Assembly (NCBI RefSeq): GCF_958298935.1
Contig: NC_084943.1
Span: 20,825,001 to 20,889,000, forward strand
DNA from: Phragmites australis
Taxonomy: Eukaryota; Streptophyta; Magnoliopsida; Poales; Poaceae
Length of the DNA stretch: 64,000 nucleotides
Direction: 5' to 3'
The translations under genes and the position numbers were made by a program. The notes under the pieces were generated by a model. That model ran no database searches and had not been told where the DNA came from. It was given only the letters and a program-made list of their open reading frames with translations. This document shows positions 47,227-58,159 of this stretch, piece after piece (positions within the stretch are counted from its first letter, which is position 1; each line of letters starts with the position of its first letter).

Positions 47227-47564
47227 TGTTGTGAATGACGGCGAATAAACGACGAAGAACACAAGATCAAATCACAGCGGAGACACAAGATTTAACGTGG
47301 AAAACCCCTCCAATTCGAAGGGGAAAAACCACGGGCGCCAGCCAGCAAACACTCCTCACTATTATCAAGAGTCGGGTTACAACGCCGTGCGGCGGCTTAC
47401 AAGAGAATGAATGAATCGGTCGCAGTGGAACCCTAGCGACGGGTATATGCTCCGGCCCAAGCCTCCCGGCGACGGGCCTCCGCTTCGCTCCGTCAGAAGT
47501 CGGCCTTTGTCTTGGGCAATGAATTTGGAACATCTTCAACAAACTCCACCTTGAGACAAATTCA
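47227..47564 (-). repeat. 5' LTR of the copia element
   Basis: 338 bp, 337 of which match the other LTR. Transcription of the element would start here and run leftward. Confidence 0.93.
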
Positions 47565-47772
47565 CCATCTGGAGACTTAAATACAGATTTCACTTGTTGA
47601 ATGGCTAGAGTATGGCTGTGCATGAAGTAGTTGCTGTAAATTGTACTATGCTACGGATGCTCAATAATTGCATGCCTGCATGGAATTATATGTACATTTC
47701 TGTTCCTTACTTTTTTAGCAGGATGCTATCTCCTTTGGCCTATAAATAAGAGATGTCGACAGCTCTAAGTTA

Positions 47773-48830
47773 GCAGAGACAGAGAACCCATGGATTCATG
47801 GGGAGTGCTAGTTTATACCTCGTATGGACGTAAAACTTTGTTATCATGCTATGGTAGGTCTGGGAGGCATTGGGAGTCTTTTTTTTCCCGCTAGGTTATT
47901 TAGATAGAGCTCACGGATGGATTAAACATAACCAGATACATTCGTTGTTGGGTTACCCTACAATTCTTCTGAGTGGGAAGTGACAGTGCCGAGCAGAAGT
48001 ATTAGATGTCCTAGGTCTTGGGGTCGCCCCAGGTATATACTCCGTGTACCTTGGGGCCTTGGGAACAGAGTGGTAGGCATGATTACGATGATCTAGCTTC
48101 AGCAGAGTTAGTAAATTGCAGGAACATACCATGTTATGTTTCTGAAGCGTACTAGTTGTGTATTTCAGTTATCATATAGTAAGCACCCCTGCTTCATATA
48201 TGAAAATCTTTTATTTTGGAACACGGATTCAAATATTCAATTGGATAAAGAATACAGGCCCTAAGATTTTTCGATTGGTAGTTTTTTTTTTCCTGAAAGG
48301 GCGGTAAGAGCAGTGCCGGTTTTTTTAAATAGAAGGGAAGAATTAATCCAGTTTATAAGGGAAAACAGGTCCAAAATTTTTACAACTGTACGGTTTAAAG
48401 GAGTCGGTAGACAACTCTGAGACGACAATACGAACTTGAAACAGAACACCCATACCAGAGTCACAACCAGACAACAGATAGTTCCAACCCAACTCAACTC
48501 ACGTGCTAACCGACCAAACGACTATATCTCACACAACTCGGACGGTGGAGCCCTGCTCCCACGCCGCCACAACTCGGCTGACAGAGTCCTGCTCCCACGC
48601 TGCCACAACACAACTCGATCGGCGAAGTCATGCTCCCACATCGCATCTCTCTGACACATAAGACAACAGAGCGTCGCTTTGTATTCTCCATTTTCGATTG
48701 CCAGCTAAAAGGTTCGGTAAATTTGATTAGTAGACTGATTTCAAAAGAGAACAACTAAGGCATGGCCACCTGTATCCATATATTAACTCCAAGCTTAAGT
48801 GTACAATTGATCGAACAAGCATGACCCCGA
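47773..48830 (+). ncRNA. Predicted 21-PHAS precursor, unit 7 (site 47855-47876)
   Basis: Copy of unit 5: TATAAATA at 47741-47748, 114 bp upstream of the same site sequence (TAGGTCTGGG/AGGCATTGGGAG). Predicted cleavage 47866/47867. The retroposon copy lies at 48282-48690. Confidence 0.62.
48282..48690 (-). mobile_element. 409-bp retroposon-type insertion (copy B)
   Basis: Same insertion as 41804-42212, duplicated with its host segment, so it predates the duplication. The left flank has one substitution (CGATTGGTAG). Confidence 0.65.
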
Positions 48831-48919
48831 TTGAATGGAGAATACGCTGAATATGAAACTCTGTTACGTGCCTAGTGAGGGAACTTGCCTCTTCAATCTG
48901 TCAAGCAGCCCCAGTTCGA

Positions 48920-49330
48920 TACTTCGATCCCATCTTGCAGCAACACAGCTGCAATCTGAGAGAGATGAACGCTTCCTTACAAACATTTCTTCTTGATGGA
49001 AAGAGAGATTATCAGTTCGTGGATGCCATTCCAATGTCTTTGCTATGTTAGGCTTTGGTGGAATCTGGAACTCTTCTATCACAAGCCGAATGCAGCGTAA
49101 TATCTTGCTGATCCTTGTGTTCCTCAAGAGTTTAATGGAAAGACATGGACCTATAGTTGTGCAAATTAATTTTGCTTCAAACTACTTGCTGCATCTCGCA
49201 GGATCATCTCTATTGAACCTAGTCTGTCGGGAGACAACTTTTCTGGAGACTTACGTGTTACTGGTGCGACAAATCATATGCTTTTGTCATACCATTTTTG
49301 CCTCTCGAGTTTCTGTGGCGAATACATAGA
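48920..49330 (+). ncRNA. Predicted 21-PHAS precursor, unit 8, degenerate site (49049-49070)
   Basis: Copy of unit 6 with its 3' part intact. It contains the conserved GCTGCATCTCGCAGGATC phrase and continues TCTGTCGGGAGACAACTTTT. The target motif is as decayed as in unit 6, so regulation by miR2118 is doubtful. Confidence 0.4.
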
Positions 49331-49606
49331 CATCTCTATATTGAGTTGCATTTTTTTTTGGGAAGGATTACTAAAGAATAGTGCCTCCTTGGTGAATTGC
49401 GAAGTCAGTGATGTTGATGAACTTTCAATGCTTGCATTGATTTATTTTACTCAACGTATGGCTGTTGGTACATGATCTGCCTTTTGCTTGGAAATGACGT
49501 CCAATTTGATATCAGCTTGCCAAGGCTTGATGAGATATTGAGATGGCCCTGAAGGCCATGAGCCTTCTGGTTTGAACTATAAAGTCACTGAAGTGATTAA
49601 TTTATT

Positions 49607-49756
49607 TTAATTTGAGCTTTTTTACGGCCCTTAGAAAGGTACCAAGAGATACCAAAATTATACTTGAGTTAGGTACATAACATATCAATTTTTAGTACCT
49701 CTCAAGCTATAATAGTTCGTACCTCTTGACAGCTCTTCAAGGATAGTAAAGCTCAC
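49607..49756. mobile_element. 150-bp MITE in the flank of unit 9
   Basis: TGAGCTTT at the left and AAAGCTCA at the right form short inverted ends. GGTACC/GTACCTCTTG phrases are palindromic inside. TTATT flanks it (49602-49606, 49757-49761), and the intact site is seen in the paralogous flank near 40822-40832. A related copy lies at about 62375-62490. Confidence 0.6.
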
Positions 49757-49834
49757 TTATTGAACATGCAGTGGTAGGTATAGCTGAATTGCGAGTACTG
49801 AACAATGCATATGGAATCAAATAGTACATTTAGC

Positions 49835-50560
49835 TGGAGGAGCAGCACAACAGACAGAGAGATGAAGGCTTCTTCTTGATGGAGAGAGGGACGAACAGTT
49901 TGTGTAGGCCACTGCAATGGCTTGCTATGTTAGTAGGCTTGGGATGCATGGGGAGCGCGGGTTTTACATCGTATAATCCAGGAAGCCCGGGGGCTTTTCG
50001 TCACAGGATCAATAAATTGGCTCAAGCATGTTCCTGGTAACTTGAATGAGCAGCGCTGGCTTGCAAGGAAGTGTGTTCCAGTTCTTCCGCGTGGGCATAG
50101 GCTATCTTCAGTAGATATTTAAAAATTTATTTCCTATAATATTATGATAACATCTTCTATTTTTTTTATCTCCAACAGCTACCCTATTTCCTACTTTACA
50201 TTACTCTTCTCTTCTCTCTGGACCCACAGTCATACTATATAAACAGTATTGAGGGCTGCTGCAGTAATCCGTAAATTTGGAGCAACATCTTCTCACTCTG
50301 CAACACTGTAGAGCTTGATACTGTATCTGTTGGAGAGCTTTGCGGACGTTGGAAGGAGGCAAAAGGACACCAGACTAGTTGGTACAGTGAAGCGGCAAAT
50401 GGATACGGGAGTTATTGGAGTTGGTCTTAGGAAGATCCTCATCGAAATCGGTAGTTTCTTCGAGAAGCCAAACTCGCATGTGGCTTGATGATGCCCGATG
50501 TTCTTGTCGGAGTGTCTTTGAGGCCTTTGTAATCATGTGATGAATATGTGAGATTAAAGA
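49835..50560 (+). ncRNA. Predicted 21-PHAS precursor, unit 9 (site 49934-49955)
   Basis: Site TAGGCTTGGG/ATGCATGGGGAG within GCTATGTTAGTAGGCTTGGG. The TATA segment seems deleted: the shared GGAATCAAATAGTACATTTA runs straight into AGCAGCACAACAGACAGAGA. Predicted cleavage 49945/49946. Downstream text resembles unit 11 (GTCTTAGGAAGATCCTCATC against GGTTAGGAAGATCATCGTGG). Confidence 0.5.
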
Positions 50561-51650
50561 CTTCTTTAAGGTACTTCAAGTTAATATTGTTTGTCCATTT
50601 TGAGTTGATCCAACGATTGATAGGTAATACTACTACCTACTGCATTCAATTATATCATAGCAAATAAGGAAACTAATAATTTGGGCACTTGATATTAATA
50701 GTACGGCGGTTAATTAGGGAAATAACTAATGAAATAACTTGACTTGTTGTATCTCTATTCTCTAAAATAATTAAAATTAAGAATTAAATAAATATCAAAT
50801 TTTGGTAGTAATTTTTTTGAATTGGTACGGAATTTCAATATTTAGACCATAGTAGAAAGTACGCTGGTTTTGACTCAAAGACTATTATGGAAATTTTGAA
50901 CTCAGTTGGATATAGAATCGTAGTGAGCGCAATACATATTTGAGATTCAGTATCACACATATTTTCACCCAATTACAACATATCTTTTCATAGGATTAAT
51001 TTTATTCTGCATTTTGAAATTTCTGATTTCAAATATTTAGGCTCAGTTAGTGGGTTGTAGTTGCCTTCATTTTGGTAGATTGCATGGCGTGCACCCCTTG
51101 ATTGCTGCATGCACGTTTGAGTTTAGAAAGAATACACATGCACATAAGCTCTTTCCTTTTAGTTGTTACGCATTAACTAGCAAAATTGCCCATGCATTTG
51201 TAGGGCTAGTTCTAATACTCACTCCAGTGATGAATAAATGTCGTTTAGGTTACATACAATTAATATTTTTTAAACTTTGGCTACAAACTATTCTTTATAT
51301 ATTGAGTTTGGATATTTAAAAATGATACGAATAGATTTATCTCTAAAAGTAGTTTCATAATAATATAACTTTTCTATATTATATAAACATATTAAACCAA
51401 AAAAATAGTAGTCAAGATGTGTTTTAGGGATCGTACCGATATCTAAAATAACATTTATTTATAACTAGAGGGAGTATATTCTGTCATTGTCCATCAAATT
51501 TTATTTCAAAATAAATCTCAGTACCATTGAAAGTAATGGTTCTCTCTTTTACATTAGTATTTTATATCTGCACAGTATGTTTTCTGAACAACAACCTTCT
51601 CGTTCCGTAGAGAAGATGGTTTCCTGGACTAACATCAGGATGATGGACTT
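50560..51650. other. Unassigned AT-rich sequence
   Basis: No gene is recognised. The right end of a Stowaway-like MITE (TTATTTATAACTAGAGGGAG) lies near 51454-51478. Confidence 0.4.
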
Positions 51651-51654
51651 GGGT

Positions 51655-52655
51655 AAGGATGGCAATTGATTGAGTCAGTAATCCAAAATTTGTCTGTCTC
51701 AACCCGACTCGGACTTAAAATAGCTAACATGAAAACTAGTACCGAATCCGCAACCGTCGAATATTCGTTAGACTTCGGGTGCCCATCGGATGCCAGATCG
51801 GGATCCCTAACGTCATGATGTCGGTGACGTCGTCACTCACGCGTGGATATAATCCCACATGTCAGTAACCACACCATGAAGTCAGGAGATTCCTATCCTC
51901 GGGCGCCCCCACCTCTCCCCGCACTACCCATCCCTCCTCTACCTCGATGTCTTCTGGTTGAGTTTCCATATCTCACATCAAACAAGAAAGCACGGGGAGT
52001 AGGAGAATCGAGATGGAGACAGCAGCAAGCACGTACGGGAGTAGCAAGCACATAAGTGGATTCCGAGAGGATGGCCTCGCTCTGCTTGTAGTCGGGTTCC
52101 TTGAGCACGTGCAGCAGCAGCAGCTGGTCACCAGCACGCAGCAGGTTGGCCGCGAACTCCTCTGCGATTGACTCACGCGTGGGCAACGCGGTGCTCTACC
52201 TGGCCGGGCCTAGGCCCCACCGACCGCCACTCGCTCGCCCCACCCCCACCTCGAGTCCTCGCCGTGGTCGCCTGCTCATACGGATCTGCGGACGGCGAGG
52301 CCTGATTTGCGGCGGCGTGTGGGCGTGTGGCCGGAGGAGGCCAGATTTGCAGCGGCGTGTGGGCGTATGGCCGGAGGAGGTCTGAGGAACGGCTGGCCAG
52401 GTGTGTGGGCGTGTCCGGTGTGCATGGCCGAAGGCCGATCTGGCGGCTAGGCCATCGAAACTCGGAAGTGAGCTGGCTATCTACTGTTTCGGTGATCTGA
52501 TGGCACCTGCAGGTGAAAATTGAAATCCAAGGCTGATCTAACCCAATTCAGATACTCAATCCGATCTGTAGGTAGAAAATAGAATCTAAACTCAGATTCA
52601 TATGGCGCCAAACCTGTAGATACTCGAATCCACAGATCCAATTTCTATCCCTAAA
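51655..52655. mobile_element. Possible hAT-like element with a captured gene fragment
   Basis: AGGATGGCAATTG near the left and its near-inverse CCAATTTCTATCCCT at the right resemble the TAGGGATGGCAA-type termini seen in grass hAT elements. Subterminal sequence on both sides is rich in degenerate GGATTCG/CGAATCC words. The GC-rich interior (51890-52480) includes a universal stress protein exon piece. No target duplication is clear. Confidence 0.35.
52057..52160 (-). pseudogene. Universal stress protein A-like exon fragment
   Basis: The reverse strand encodes a segment with NLLRAGDQLLLLHVLKEPDY followed by KQSEAILSEST, which matches the beta1-alpha1-beta2 start of plant USPA-domain proteins. 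Only about 35 residues are recognisable; the ATP-binding C-terminal part is absent. The surrounding frame does not continue the family. Likely a captured or relict exon. Confidence 0.45.
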
Positions 52656-52659
52656 CGCT

Positions 52660-53460
52660 TAGGAGTCACAAAAAATTAAAATTGCCAAGATTACACCAAC
52701 TAAGCAAACCTACCGGGAAACGATCTAGCTATCTGACCTTGCACTTGAGGTCCACCTCTTGCTTAACGCTGGGCATCGCAGGGATCCACAGCATGTCTTG
52801 CTGCTCATACCTATATACAGTGCTCCAACAGCTCCATCATAAATCAAGATTATTCTCTCGTTGTCGCCAGCTGCCTGACCACCAATCCGCCCCCTTCGTG
52901 CTAGGTGTGATCATCTGACGCATTGCACGTCTGCTGATATGCAGGCTCAGACTCTACGTGCCAGCGGCTGTGCAGTACGTGAGAGGATCCCGTCCCTTCG
53001 TGCTTGACACCAGGAAGAGTGAGGGGCTCTGTTGGCTAGGCTAGCTTCGGCGGCACAAGCACAATTGTTTGGTTCATAGGGACATGCACATCAGGAATAT
53101 ACATGCGGTAAATCTATATGTTCTTGGATGATCGCCACATTATTGTTGATTATATTGCCATCTGATTGTATGGCCTAAAAGTTCCAGAGTAGAGTCATCC
53201 TCCTGAGATGTGCGTTCTTGCACGCAGGCGAGGTTCTCCTCGTGGATGGCCATGGAAATAGGAATGGGGAGAGAGAGCCAGAGACATGAGAGGAGGACGA
53301 AGCTGAGAGGCTGACGGGCGGGTCCCATCTGGGTGACGTGGCGCAAAACCAAGGTAAAAGGAAAGGACCGGTGAAAATCAAAGTTTCAAACTCCTTGATA
53401 AGTTTAGGGGTGTGAGTCATACTTTTTCCTTTATTTTTTTCATTCATAATTTATCAAAAC
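52660..53460. other. Unassigned sequence
   Basis: No recognised gene or repeat. Several short open frames lack domain signatures. Confidence 0.35.
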
Positions 53461-53646
53461 AAATATGTAACATGATGTAGCGACGGTTTGCCATATATCA
53501 ATGTCATATGCTAGAGACGGTTGATGGACAAAACCATCTCTACCTACTCCATAGAGACATGCATCACCGTGTCAAGTTAAATATAATTGTATCTACAATT
53601 TAAATGGTATTTACATAAATTCGACAATGAGATGGTTGCACTTGTA

Positions 53647-56015
53647 TATAGTCTGACGCTGTACTCACACTCAATAAGAAAGAATTAGACAGTAGCTAAT
53701 GTCTTACAAGACAACAATTGGATTCATGATCTCCACCACAATCTGATCACTCCCTTAAAGGATAGAGATGGTGGCTTAGAGGAGGTGAATAGGTATTTTT
53801 CCAATTTTTTTTAAACAAGTTAAAACTCCACCTTAATGAAAGTAAATGCAAAATTAAAACTACTCTAAAGTAAGTAACAAGGTACAATCTTATATGAGAT
53901 ATAAACAATTAGCATTAACACAAAGTAATATATGGACTTGCAATAAATTAAAGCAAATATGTGAAATAACCAAAAGACGGAGACACGTCGATGTTGTTCC
54001 CGAAGTTCGGATCCTTAAGGGGATCCTACGTGTCTGTTGAAGGGCTCGATCACACTTGAGCCGAGTCTCGTTCAACCATTTTCCTCTCAAGGTTCCACAC
54101 CAATCACTAATCGGCTTCCTTGTGGTATTTCTTTTCTTGCGGATGCGAAATTCGGCATTTGCAAACTTTGTTATGGCACACCACAAACGGGTTGACGGCT
54201 CATGAGCGACTCCTTGCCATCTAGAAGCCCTCAAACTCCAAGAGAAAAAAATACAAACACAAAATCTTAGAGATGATACCTAATGCTCAAAGATCAACTT
54301 TTGCTTTCTAGCACTTCAGCTTTCTTTTCAAATCTCTCTCAAAAGATGGAACATTTTCTTGGGAGAGAAGAATGACTTTTGGCTTTGGAGAGTGTTTTGA
54401 TTCAAAATGGCAGGGTAAAATGGTTGGGTGGGGGAAGGGGTGTATAAATAGACTCCTTAAAAAACTAGTCGTTGGACACCTTTTCATCCCACATCGAAAG
54501 TTTCAATCCCCATGATCGAAACAACCGATCAGTTCAAAATAACAGATTCGAACTTCAAATCCCAACCCATACGTGGTAAAAACAACACATCGGAACATTT
54601 GATGTGGAGAATTAAATCAAAACAAAAAGGTCTATGTTCACAAAAATCGGATGTTCTGACTCTAATCGGAACATTCGATCCAACCATCATAACAGCCGAT
54701 GTTGATTTTTAATTCAAGACCGAGACCTTCATAGTTGAGAAAGTCAGATTGTCGGACCTACATTAGAACATCCGATGATTAAATATAATCCAAAACCAAG
54801 AACCCCATGTTCTGAAATTTCGGACTATCCGATGACATCAGAACTTTTGATGTAAACATCGGAACATCCGATGTCACTGAGAAGGTTTTGACTCGGTGTT
54901 TGTGTTGTGAACTTGTGTCGCTTTCTAGACTGAGCGTAGATCTTTTTGAGCACTAAGTTCATGATCAAACCACAGCGTTGCACCCCTCTTAATAGTACGA
55001 CGGTCATATACTTAATTTCAAAAACAAAATAGTACTTTAAAGAGTAAAATAGTTCACCGTTTTCTTTCTTCAATTTTTAGGGGTCGTCAACGTTGTGTCG
55101 TTTACATCAATGAGACTTTTACCTATTCAAATACACATTGAATACATTAATCCCTTAATCATTTGTCGTCAATCATCAAAACCCGCTAAGGGGCCTAGAT
55201 GCACTTTTAGCCCTTAATTGAAGAATTTGTATAACTATGGGATAGGATCAGTGTAGTGCAATTAAGTCAAGTGGAGGACACGATCACTTGGACGCTAACT
55301 GCACATGGAACTTACACAACAAAGTCAACATATGAAGCCTAGTTACGGACTTGCCGAACAGAGGATACAAGAAACTAATTTGGAAGGTATGGGCGCCACC
55401 AAAATACATTTTTTTTTTTGCATGGCTCCTTATGCATGGACAGCCCAACGCTTGTAGCTCTAGCAATGCAATAACCAATATTTCTGCACAATGTGTATTT
55501 GCAATCTAGAGACCTTGGTGCACCTGTTCATCGATTGCACGACCACTAAAAGCATTTGATCACACATAGTAGGGTGGCTACATCTACCTTCCTTGCATCC
55601 AACCTCATGGACCAACACAGACTCCAAAACTTTGTGGGAGGAACAAGCCTACCAACCAAAAAGCTTGCAGAAAGGCATCAAGACACTGACTATCTTGATA
55701 CTATGGGAGTGGTGAAAAGAACAAAATCATTGGATCTTTCAGGGTGAAGAACCCATGGACGACGCATTGTTGTACATGATACAAGAGGAGGCAATATCCC
55801 GAGGTATGGTGGGTGCCATGCTTTAACAACTCTCAGAGATAGTCGAGAAAATTCATAATTATCCGCCGACTCTGGGGTTGTATGTCGCCTTTCCTTTTTT
55901 TTCATAATTCGGCATTGGGCCCAGCCTAATGGCCTGTAAGCTTAAATATAGGCATCTTTGATGCCACTCTGTCGCTCTTTCTAATATAATCGCTCACGTG
56001 ATGATTTTAAAAAAA
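53647..56015 (+). mobile_element. 5'-truncated LINE (L1) with 16-bp target duplication
   Basis: GATGGTTGCACTTGTA at 53631-53646 and 56016-56031 flanks the element, and the same word stands uninterrupted at 40431-40446 in the paralogous segment. Without the nested LTR the LINE is about 0.9 kb. Translation spans the LTR insertion: WIHDLHHNLITPL joins IEEFV, then VEDTITWTLTAHGTYTTKST, KKLIWKVWAPPKY (zf-RVT lead-in) and a LWEWxKEQN-like end. Several stops are present. A short A tract closes the 3' end. Confidence 0.8.
53757..55210 (-). mobile_element. Solo LTR of SIRE/Maximus copia type nested in the LINE
   Basis: The left end AAAGGATAGAGATGGTGGCT, then AGAGGAGGTGAATAGG, and the right end GGGGCCTAGATGCACTTTTA are the two ends of the grass SIRE-type LTR in reverse. 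It contains repeated CGGAACATCCGATG-like words at 54580-54870. CCCTT (53752-53756, 55211-55215) flanks it and the LINE reading frame resumes across it. No internal domain, hence a solo LTR about 1.45 kb long. Confidence 0.7.
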
Positions 56016-56499
56016 GATGGTTGCACTTGTACGTATTTCACCTAATTATGATACTAATCCATGAATTTGAGATGTTTTTTTTTGTTCTCTCTTAGAATTG
56101 TCTCTATGATTTGGACACGGTTATGCAAACCATCTCTAAGCATTTGAGACGGGAGCCATGGCAATGCCTTAGCTTTGAGACGACCGTCTCTAGGTTATCT
56201 AGAGACGGGTATACCCGTGTCTAGAAGGCATGAAATCTGTCTCTGCCAGGCTATTTTGCCGTACGCTGTTGGTACATGATCTGCCTTTTAATCGGCAATT
56301 TGATATCAGCCTTCCAAGTCTTGATCAAATGACCTTGAAGGCATAAAAAAAAAAAATCTTGGCCATCTCCCTCCTGGTCTAAACTCGAAGACACTGAAAT
56401 GACTGGTAGGTGCGCATTTAACTGAACTGCAGTACTGAACGATGAAAATGGAATCATATAGTACACTTAGGATATTAATCAACAGTGCGGTGCTGCAAG

Positions 56500-57800
56500 C
56501 TAAGAGATGAACATTTCTTCTTGGTGGAAAGAGAGACGACATGTCCATGGAGGCCATTCCAGTGGCCTGCTATGGTAAGCTTGGGAGGCATTTTTCGTCA
56601 AAAAAAAAAAAAGGACTTGGGAGGCATCTGGGGATCTCCTGTTACCGTATGCATCGATGGTAATTTCTTGCCTGATCCTTCTATCCTTCAAGAGTTCCGA
56701 CGAAAAGAGATGGACACAACAGTCGTGCAATTTTAATGGCAAAAACTTACTGCATCTCGCAGTTACTATAAGATCTTCATTGGGCCAGCCATCGGAAAAC
56801 TTTCTTCCTACTCACAATTATTTACCTCTAGGTTTCTATGAAGAGAAACGTATGCACAAATGTAGCTTGTTTTGCATCTTGCAGCTCTTTGGAAGTGTTC
56901 CTTGCAGCACAGTCTGAACCAGCACGGGGACTCCATTCCTGCGAGCTATTATGTGAAAGTCGGGCACTGTTGTCATCAGGTTTTTCAAGGAAAAGTCTTT
57001 GATCCGGACTCGGTTGCAAGATTAATTAAAGAAGACATCCATCAAAAAACCTCATGTGGACTTAGCTACCTTTCAAAACATAGTGTTTCACTTGTTGTGG
57101 GAGATGGAGCTGATGTTCCTAGACTCCTAGAAAGTTGGGGAGTGTTTTTTATTTGTGTTGCCTTTACATGATCGTGGTATAATTATTTTTGCGTCCGGTC
57201 TCTATCTCGGGGCATGTTTTGTAATTTTTTCCCCCTTTTCTCCTTCTATTGATATATCCACGGCAACTCTCTTACCGTGAGCTTAAAAAGAATCCGAGTT
57301 ATTAATTAAGAGAAATCATCATAGTAAATCAGTAACTATGAGCCTACGATGCAATCTAACAAATCCCCAGCCTTTGGATCAGCTGCCGCATGCCATGTTA
57401 TGAAGCAACGTGCAGTAACGAAGCCAGTAGCACCGGGGGAGGATTAGCTGACTAAAACGAACCGGAGGGATTAACCTGAAGCAACCTATCAAGCTACTTG
57501 CTGCTGCTAATAGTTGATTTCTGTATGCATGCAGCATGCCATCATCGAATGCAAAATTTTAGTGTGAAATTATGGGATGCTTTGATATTGTATTGCTTGT
57601 CTCTGTAAAATCCTCCGATTTTTCATTGCGATTTGTATTGCCGGGAAACTATTATTGTTATTTTTGAGTGGAAACAATTTATTCCATGGTCAGAGTTTGA
57701 AACAACCCCACGCCATCAAAGTTTCTCTTTTCTCCTTCTCCCTCTTAAGAATTTGTTTGTGTACGATTTTTTTTTTTTGGTGCTTCGAAACGTTTGGTTG
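56500..57800 (+). ncRNA. Predicted 21-PHAS precursor, unit 10 (sites 56576-56597 and 56612-56634)
   Basis: The leader AAGAGATGAACATTTCTTCT, then TGGTGGAAAGAGAGACGACA, leads to TAAGCTTGGGAGGCATTTTT; after a stretch with 13 A, the motif recurs as ACTTGGGAGGCATCTGGGGA. The first copy lacks the GGGAA end; the second has one extra base. Downstream blocks (CTGCATCTCGCAG at 56750, CATCTTGCAG at 56875, GATCAGCTGCCGCATGC at 57378) follow the order of unit 1, so the two are full-length paralogues. Confidence 0.55.
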
Positions 57801-57849
57801 ATATTTGGAGCATAGGAAAGTGATTCGTCGCTCATTGTTGAATATGCAC

Positions 57850-58040
57850 TGCTAGCCAGTGTTATCTAGATATTTATGTTTATTTTTTTTTATCGAATCG
57901 GATACTTAGAATCCGAGTTGGATTCCGATACCTATATCGAATTTCGAGTTGTATTTTATGTGTCTAATTTTTTTTATCGAATTAGACATCTGAATTCAAA
58001 TTGAGTTCGATATCCATATCTGTATCTAGTTAATTTTGCT
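57850..58040. repeat. hAT-like A/T-rich repeat with TCGGATAC words
   Basis: Direct and inverted repeats of TTATCGAAT, GGATACTTAGAATCC and ATATCCATATC-type words resemble the sequence at 18350-18990. Boundaries are unclear. Confidence 0.35.
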
Positions 58041-58159
58041 AAGTAGGTGCACATTTAAATGAATCGTAGGCTATAATGTGATGGAATGGAAAAGTACATC
58101 TAGACGTAATATTTTGCTCTCTTTTCGGTCCACAAAAAGGGTAGCCGAAAGGATTGAAG

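Larger units (their letters stand above)
42757..47564 (-). mobile_element. Complete, very young Ty1/copia retrotransposon
   Basis: 4808 bp with 338-bp LTRs (42757-43094 and 47227-47564) that differ at a single base, and an uninterrupted gag-pol frame. Reading in reverse, the primer-binding site TGGTACCAGAGC follows the 5' LTR, as in initiator-methionine-tRNA-primed elements. The flanks do not show a clean 5-bp duplication (CTTTT on the left, CCATC on the right). It sits inside the PHAS-like cluster, between the two copies of a 1.66-kb duplication. Confidence 0.95.
47573..49250 (+). repeat. Segmental tandem duplication, copy B (units 7 and 8)
   Basis: Copy B begins at the phrase ACTTAAATACAGATTTCAC and ends ACAACTTTTCTGGAGACTTA. 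The join ACTTA is shared by both ends, which suggests the duplication arose by unequal exchange or microhomology-mediated repair. Confidence 0.9.
53465..56265. mobile_element. CACTA-like element, second copy, split by a LINE
   Basis: Left part 53465-53646 (GAGACGGTTGATGG, AACCATCTCTAC) and right part 56016-56265 match 40330-40690. The right terminus GCCGTA is slightly eroded. Together with the LINE and LTR this is a three-level nest. Confidence 0.4.

Noticed and set aside
43170..47288. Taking the upstream ATG at 47288 as the copia start
   Set aside because: It lies inside the 5' LTR and upstream of the primer-binding site; the gag family starts at the ATG at 47198.
30525..49070. Possibility that the motif is the miR2118 site of NBS-LRR resistance genes (P-loop region)
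   Set aside because: No frame around any copy encodes a P-loop or any NB-ARC sequence, and the copies are non-coding throughout.
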